Positions 7,117 through 9,972 of a stretch of 9,972 nucleotides of DNA are shown piece by piece (within the stretch, counting starts at the first letter, position 1; each line of letters begins with the position of its first letter). Location: the NCBI GenBank assembly GCA_945873675.1, contig CAMCEP010000087.1:1-9972 (forward strand). Reading direction: 5' to 3'. The stretch is from Asaia bogorensis (GTDB lineage Bacteria; Pseudomonadota; Alphaproteobacteria; Acetobacterales; Acetobacteraceae). A program made the position numbers and the translations under genes. Below the pieces are notes generated by a model. That model searched no databases. It was not told the origin of the DNA and saw only the letters and a list, made by a program, of their open reading frames with translations.

Positions 7117-8190
7117 ATGGCCACACGTAAGCACCGCATCGCCGTCATCCCCGGGGATGGCATTGGCAAGGAAACCACGCCCGAAGGGCTTCGCGTGCTG
7201 GATGCCGCGGCGCGGCGCTTCGGCTTTGACTTGGAACTGACGCATTACGATTGGTCCTGCGAAACATACACCAAGACCGGCAAGATGATGCCGGATGATG
7301 GAATGGATCGCCTGAAGGATAGTGACAGCATTTTCCTGGGTGCCGTGGGCTGGCCTGGCGTGCCGGATCATGTCTCGCTCTGGGGTTTGCTCATCCCCAT
7401 TCGGCGCGGCTTTGACCAATATGTGAATCTGCGCCCCTGCCGGCTGCTGCCGGGGGCGACGACGCCGCTCGCGAACCGTGGGCCCAAGGATATTGATTTC
7501 ATTGTGGTGCGCGAAAATACGGAAGGGGAGTATTCTTCAAGCGGCGGGCGCATGTTTGTGGGCACGGACCGCGAATTCGTCTCCCAGGAAAGTGTCTTCA
7601 CGCGCATCGGGGTGGATCGCGTGCTGCGCTATGCCTTTGAATTGGCCCAGACCCGCGCACGCAAGAAGGTGACGAGTGCGACGAAATCCAATGGCATCAC
7701 CTTCACCATGCCATATTGGGATGAACGCTTCGCCGAAATGTCCAAGAATTATCCGGGCATCACGACGGACCAGTTTCATATTGACATCCTCTGCGCCCAT
7801 TTCGTGCAACATCCGGATTGGTTTGATGTGGTGGTGGGGTCCAATTTGTTCGGTGATATTCTCTCAGACCTTGGGCCGGCGGTGGCGGGTTCCATCGGCA
7901 TTGCCGCCAGCGCCAATATCAATCCCGAAAAGCACTTTCCTTCCATGTTCGAACCCGTGCATGGCAGCGCGCCGGATATTGCCGGCAAATTCATCTGCAA
8001 CCCGATCGGGCAGATCTGGTCGGGGGCGATCATGCTGGAACACCTCGGCGAAAAGCAGGCGGCCGATGCGATCCTTGCAGTGATTGAAAAGCTGCTGGCG
8101 GAAGGCGGCCCGCGCACGCGCGACATGGGCGGGCAGGCCGGGACGGTGGATGTGGGCCGCGCCATCGCCGAAGCGGTCGCAAAGTTCTGA
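7117..8190 (+). CDS. ttuC: Tartrate dehydrogenase/decarboxylase or D-malate dehydrogenase
   Basis: An NAD-dependent, metal-requiring decarboxylating dehydrogenase of the isocitrate/isopropylmalate dehydrogenase superfamily. The 357-residue length and motifs match the tartrate dehydrogenase/DmlA branch closely. Seen here are IPGDGIGKE near the N-terminus, GKMMPDD, GAVGWPGVPDHVSLWG, FDQYVNLRP, RENTEGEYSS with Arg132, SATKSNG with Lys190, DILCA with Asp223, FGDILSDLGP with Asp247 and Asp251, and FEPVHGSAPDIAGK. VPDHVSLWG separates it from LeuB-type isopropylmalate dehydrogenases. Family members oxidise D-malate to pyruvate and CO2 and act on tartrates, with overlapping specificity, so the in vivo substrate is uncertain; dmlA would be an equally fair symbol. 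The ATG has AGGAGA (7105-7110) six bases upstream. It begins 67 bases after the AI-2E gene on the same strand and ends at a strong terminator. No tartrate or malate transporter or regulator is adjacent. Confidence 0.9.
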   Translation: MATRKHRIAVIPGDGIGKETTPEGLRVLDAAARRFGFDLELTHYDWSCETYTKTGKMMPDDGMDRLKDSDSIFLGAVGWPGVPDHVSLWGLLIPIRRGFDQYVNLRPCRLLPGATTPLANRGPKDIDFIVVRENTEGEYSSSGGRMFVGTDREFVSQESVFTRIGVDRVLRYAFELAQTRARKKVTSATKSNGITFTMPYWDERFAEMSKNYPGITTDQFHIDILCAHFVQHPDWFDVVVGSNLFGDILSDLGPAVAGSIGIAASANINPEKHFPSMFEPVHGSAPDIAGKFICNPIGQIWSGAIMLEHLGEKQAADAILAVIEKLLAEGGPRTRDMGGQAGTVDVGRAIAEAVAKF

Positions 8191-8211
8191 ACCATCGCAA
8201 ACACTGCAAAT

Positions 8212-8248
8212 AAAAGGGGCTCGCCGGATCACCCGGCGAGCCCTTTTT
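8212..8248. terminator. Strong bidirectional intrinsic terminator
   Basis: GGGCTCGCCGG (8217-8227) pairs perfectly with CCGGCGAGCCC (8233-8243) across the loop ATCAC, extended by A-T pairs. The right arm ends in TTTTT (8244-8248) and the left arm is preceded by AAAA (8212-8215), so it has a T tract in both directions. It sits 21 bases after the dehydrogenase stop and 29 bases beyond the end of the convergent thiolase gene, and should terminate both. Confidence 0.9.
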
Positions 8249-8250
8249 CG

Positions 8251-8270
8251 TTTGGCGTCAGACGCCGAAA
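8251..8270. repeat. Short inverted repeat beside the terminator
   Basis: TTTGGCG (8251-8257) and CGCCGAA (8263-8269) can pair around a five-base loop, with one G-T wobble. It lies between the main terminator and the thiolase stop, and would be the first hairpin met by the minus-strand transcript. It is short and may only assist the main terminator. Confidence 0.35.
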
Positions 8271-8277
8271 CTAAAAC

Positions 8278-9450
8278 CTACCGCTCCAAACACATGGCCA
8301 CACCCATGCCGCCGCCGATGCAAAGCGTCGCCAGCGCCTTCTTCGCGCCACGCTTTTGCATCTCAAACAACAGGGTCGTCAGCACGCGGGCACCGGAAGC
8401 GCCAATCGGGTGGCCAATGGCAATCGCGCCGCCATTCACATTCACCTTGCTGGTATCCCAGCCAAGATCCTTGTTCACGGCGATGGCTTGGGCGGCGAAG
8501 GCTTCATTGGCTTCAATCAAGTCCAGATCATCAATCTTCCAGCCCGCCTTGGCCAAGGCCTTGCGCGATGCCGGGATGGGGCCCGTGCCCATGATGGAAG
8601 GATCAACGCCCGCCGTCGCCCAGGACACAATGCGCGCCAGCGGCGTGATTCCGCGCTTGGCAGCTTCGGCAGCCGTCATCACCACAACCGCCGCCGCACC
8701 ATCATTGATGCCGGAAGCATTGCCGGCAGTAACAGACCCATCCTTGGCAAAGGCCGGACGGAGCTTGCCCAGGATTTCCATCGTCGTATCCGGCTTCGGA
8801 TATTCATCGCTGGAAACAATGACATCGCCCTTGCGGCCCTTCACTGTCACGGCAGCGATTTCATCGGCAAAGCGGCCCGCCGCCATCGCCTCGCCCGCCT
8901 TACGTTGAGAATTGAAGGCGAATTGATCCTGTTCATCGCGCGTGATCTGGAAGGCGCGGGCGACATTCTCCGCCGTATTGCCCATGTGATAGCCATGGAA
9001 GGCATCCATCAGCCCATCGCGCAGCATGGTATCCACCAAGGCAAGATCACCCATCTTCTGCCCGGCGCGCAGCTGCTGCGCGTGTGGCGCCTGGGTCATG
9101 CTTTCCTGACCGCCCGCCACTACAATGCGCGCATCGCCAGTGGCGATTTGCTGCGCCGCCAGCGCCACGGCGCGTAGCCCCGAACCGCAAAGCTGATTGA
9201 TGCCAAAGGCCGTGTGTTCCACCGGAATGCCCGCATTCACGGAAGCCTGACGCGCCGGGTTCTGCCCTGCACCCGCGGCCAGGATCTGGCCCAAAATCAC
9301 CTCATCCACTTCCGCACCTTCAATGCGGGCGCGTTCCATGGCGGCCTTGATGGCGGCGGTGCCCAGCGCATGCGCGGGCAAGGAGGCGAAAGCCCCGTTG
9401 AAGGCGCCAACCGGCGTGCGGGCGGCGGAGGCGATGACGATTTCGGTCAT
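8278..9450 (-). CDS. phaA: Acetyl-CoA C-acetyltransferase (biosynthetic thiolase)
   Basis: A cytoplasmic thiolase that condenses two acetyl-CoA to acetoacetyl-CoA, or runs the reverse reaction. Its 390 residues match the biosynthetic tetrameric type. The catalytic residues are all present: Cys88 in NQLCGSG, His347 in AIAIGHPIGASG, and Cys377 in CIGGGMG. EANEAFAAQA and GNASGINDGAA are further family signatures. Near the N-terminus, SAARTPVGAFNG is typical of PhaA/AtoB enzymes. The start at 9450 has GGAAGGA eight bases upstream. It lies 43 bases after the stop of a PhaC-like hydrolase on the same strand, so the pair is probably an operon and the context favours a role in polyhydroxyalkanoate or acetoacetyl-CoA supply. 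The symbol rests on that context; atoB-type catabolic use is possible. No acetoacetyl-CoA reductase (phaB) is visible in the window. Confidence 0.93.
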   Translation of the reverse strand: MTEIVIASAARTPVGAFNGAFASLPAHALGTAAIKAAMERARIEGAEVDEVILGQILAAGAGQNPARQASVNAGIPVEHTAFGINQLCGSGLRAVALAAQQIATGDARIVVAGGQESMTQAPHAQQLRAGQKMGDLALVDTMLRDGLMDAFHGYHMGNTAENVARAFQITRDEQDQFAFNSQRKAGEAMAAGRFADEIAAVTVKGRKGDVIVSSDEYPKPDTTMEILGKLRPAFAKDGSVTAGNASGINDGAAAVVVMTAAEAAKRGITPLARIVSWATAGVDPSIMGTGPIPASRKALAKAGWKIDDLDLIEANEAFAAQAIAVNKDLGWDTSKVNVNGGAIAIGHPIGASGARVLTTLLFEMQKRGAKKALATLCIGGGMGVAMCLER

Positions 9451-9482
9451 TGGGGGTGTCCTTCCTCAAGAATGGGTCATTT

Positions 9483-9504
9483 GCGGTTTGGTATCACAAA
9501 CCGC
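9483..9504 (-). repeat. Perfect hairpin spanning the hydrolase stop codon
   Basis: GCGGTTTG (9483-9490) pairs with CAAACCGC (9497-9504) in a perfect 8-base stem around a six-base loop. The loop holds the TGA stop of the upstream PhaC-like gene (9496-9494). The bases after it on the minus strand (AAATGACC) are not a T tract, so it is not a standard terminator. It sits 32 bases before the thiolase start. Confidence 0.6.
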
Positions 9505-9972
9505 GCATCCAGTCGCGCAAGGGCTGCCACAGCGCGGTTTCGGCCGCAATGCCGGCGACCATGCCGATATGCCCCGCCGGCGCCATATGCAGCTTGACCT
9601 GACGCAAGCGCTCGGTCAGCGGCAGGGCAGAAGCGGGGGGCACTATGCGGTCCCGATGCGGAATGGCGGCAAAGGCCGGTCCCTGCCAAAGGGCCGGGTC
9701 CACCACCTGCCCCGCGACCCGCCAGGCAAGCCCCGCCGGTTCATTCCGCCCATACCAGCCGCCAATACATTGCCGCGCTACAGGGGCGGCCAGCGGCACG
9801 CCATCATTCAACCAATCCTCCAGCGCCACAAAGCGCCGCGCGGCAGGGGATGTCTGTTCAAGCCGGCCAAAGCCCCGGAATTTCTCGGCAATGCCAAAGG
9901 GATCAAGGCTGGCGAACAGGGTTTGCAGCACATCCACCGGCAGCGCGCCGGTGGGTTCCATCAGCGCTTCCA
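9494..9972 (-). CDS. PhaC-like alpha/beta hydrolase (5' end outside window)
   Basis: The C-terminal 158 or so residues of an alpha/beta-fold protein related to poly(3-hydroxyalkanoate) synthases. The reading frame runs off the right edge (EALMEPTGALPVDV at the break), so the nucleophile elbow with its catalytic cysteine or serine cannot be seen. What remains fits the PhaC C-terminal half: LQTLFASLDPFG, FVALEDWLNDGVPL, the GGWYGRN segment, then IPHRDRIVPPASA with the catalytic aspartate, and APAGHIGMVAG with the catalytic histidine. The ending LWQPLRDWMRGL is short, more like class III PhaC or a PhaC-like hydrolase than class I synthases, whose C-terminus is longer. It lies upstream of the thiolase with a 43-base gap, the usual company for PHA synthesis genes. 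Whether it makes polymer or is a hydrolase paralogue cannot be decided without the nucleophile motif. Confidence 0.8.
   Translation of the reverse strand, partial: EALMEPTGALPVDVLQTLFASLDPFGIAEKFRGFGRLEQTSPAARRFVALEDWLNDGVPLAAPVARQCIGGWYGRNEPAGLAWRVAGQVVDPALWQGPAFAAIPHRDRIVPPASALPLTERLRQVKLHMAPAGHIGMVAGIAAETALWQPLRDWMRGL

Noticed and set aside
7117..8190. 3-isopropylmalate dehydrogenase (LeuB) or isocitrate dehydrogenase
   Set aside because: The motif VPDHVSLWG, the RENTEGEYSS context and the overall match to DmlA/tartrate dehydrogenase place it in that branch, and no leu genes are adjacent.
8084..8908. 274-residue plus-strand frame
   Set aside because: It overlaps the dehydrogenase 3' end out of frame, crosses the strong terminator and then runs antisense to the thiolase, so it cannot be a single real gene.
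8356..9177. 273-residue open frame on the plus strand
   Set aside because: It lies entirely antisense to the thiolase, whose catalytic residues are intact; no motif and no convincing ribosome site.

Overview
The window is a GC-rich bacterial segment, roughly 50-73% GC in the lines I counted. It has dense genes, short spacers and Shine-Dalgarno sites of the AGGAG type. The mix of families (dipeptide-type ABC binding protein, M20 deacylase, tartrate/D-malate dehydrogenase, PHA-type thiolase with a PhaC-like hydrolase) and the protein style suggest an alphaproteobacterium. Acetobacteraceae/Rhodospirillales is my best guess, but nothing here proves the family. No rRNA, tRNA, CRISPR array, IS element or phage gene was seen.

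Layout. (1) Positions 1-2411, minus strand: a two-gene operon with an exported substrate-binding protein of the peptide/opine ABC class, followed by an ArgE/DapE-type M20 deacylase cut by the left window edge. (2) Positions 2412-2732: a 321-base divergent intergenic region. (3) Positions 2733-5881, plus strand: a cytoplasmic hybrid histidine kinase (two PAS-like regions, HisKA, HATPase, REC, HPt) whose stop overlaps the start (ATGA) of a response regulator. The regulator has a REC domain and a helical C-terminal domain, with no DNA-binding domain. (4) Positions 5946-7049, plus: an AI-2E/PerM-family membrane protein. (5) Positions 7117-8190, plus: a tartrate/D-malate dehydrogenase, closed by a strong hairpin-T terminator at 8212-8248 that can serve both strands. 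(6) Positions 8278-9972, minus: an acetyl-CoA acetyltransferase preceded in its operon by a PhaC-like alpha/beta hydrolase cut by the right edge.

How they work together. The left operon probably captures and hydrolyses an amide or peptide-like nutrient. The kinase and regulator form a complete four-step phosphorelay (His293 to Asp581 to His744 of the kinase, then Asp53 of the regulator), but its output is not transcriptional by itself. The right operon points to acetoacetyl-CoA and polyhydroxyalkanoate metabolism.

Most of the window is ordinary metabolism and transport. The parts most worth a second look are the regulator's C-terminal domain, which resembles an HPt domain that has lost its histidine; the lower GC of the kinase region; two hairpins between genes of the same strand; and the ambiguous start of the binding protein.
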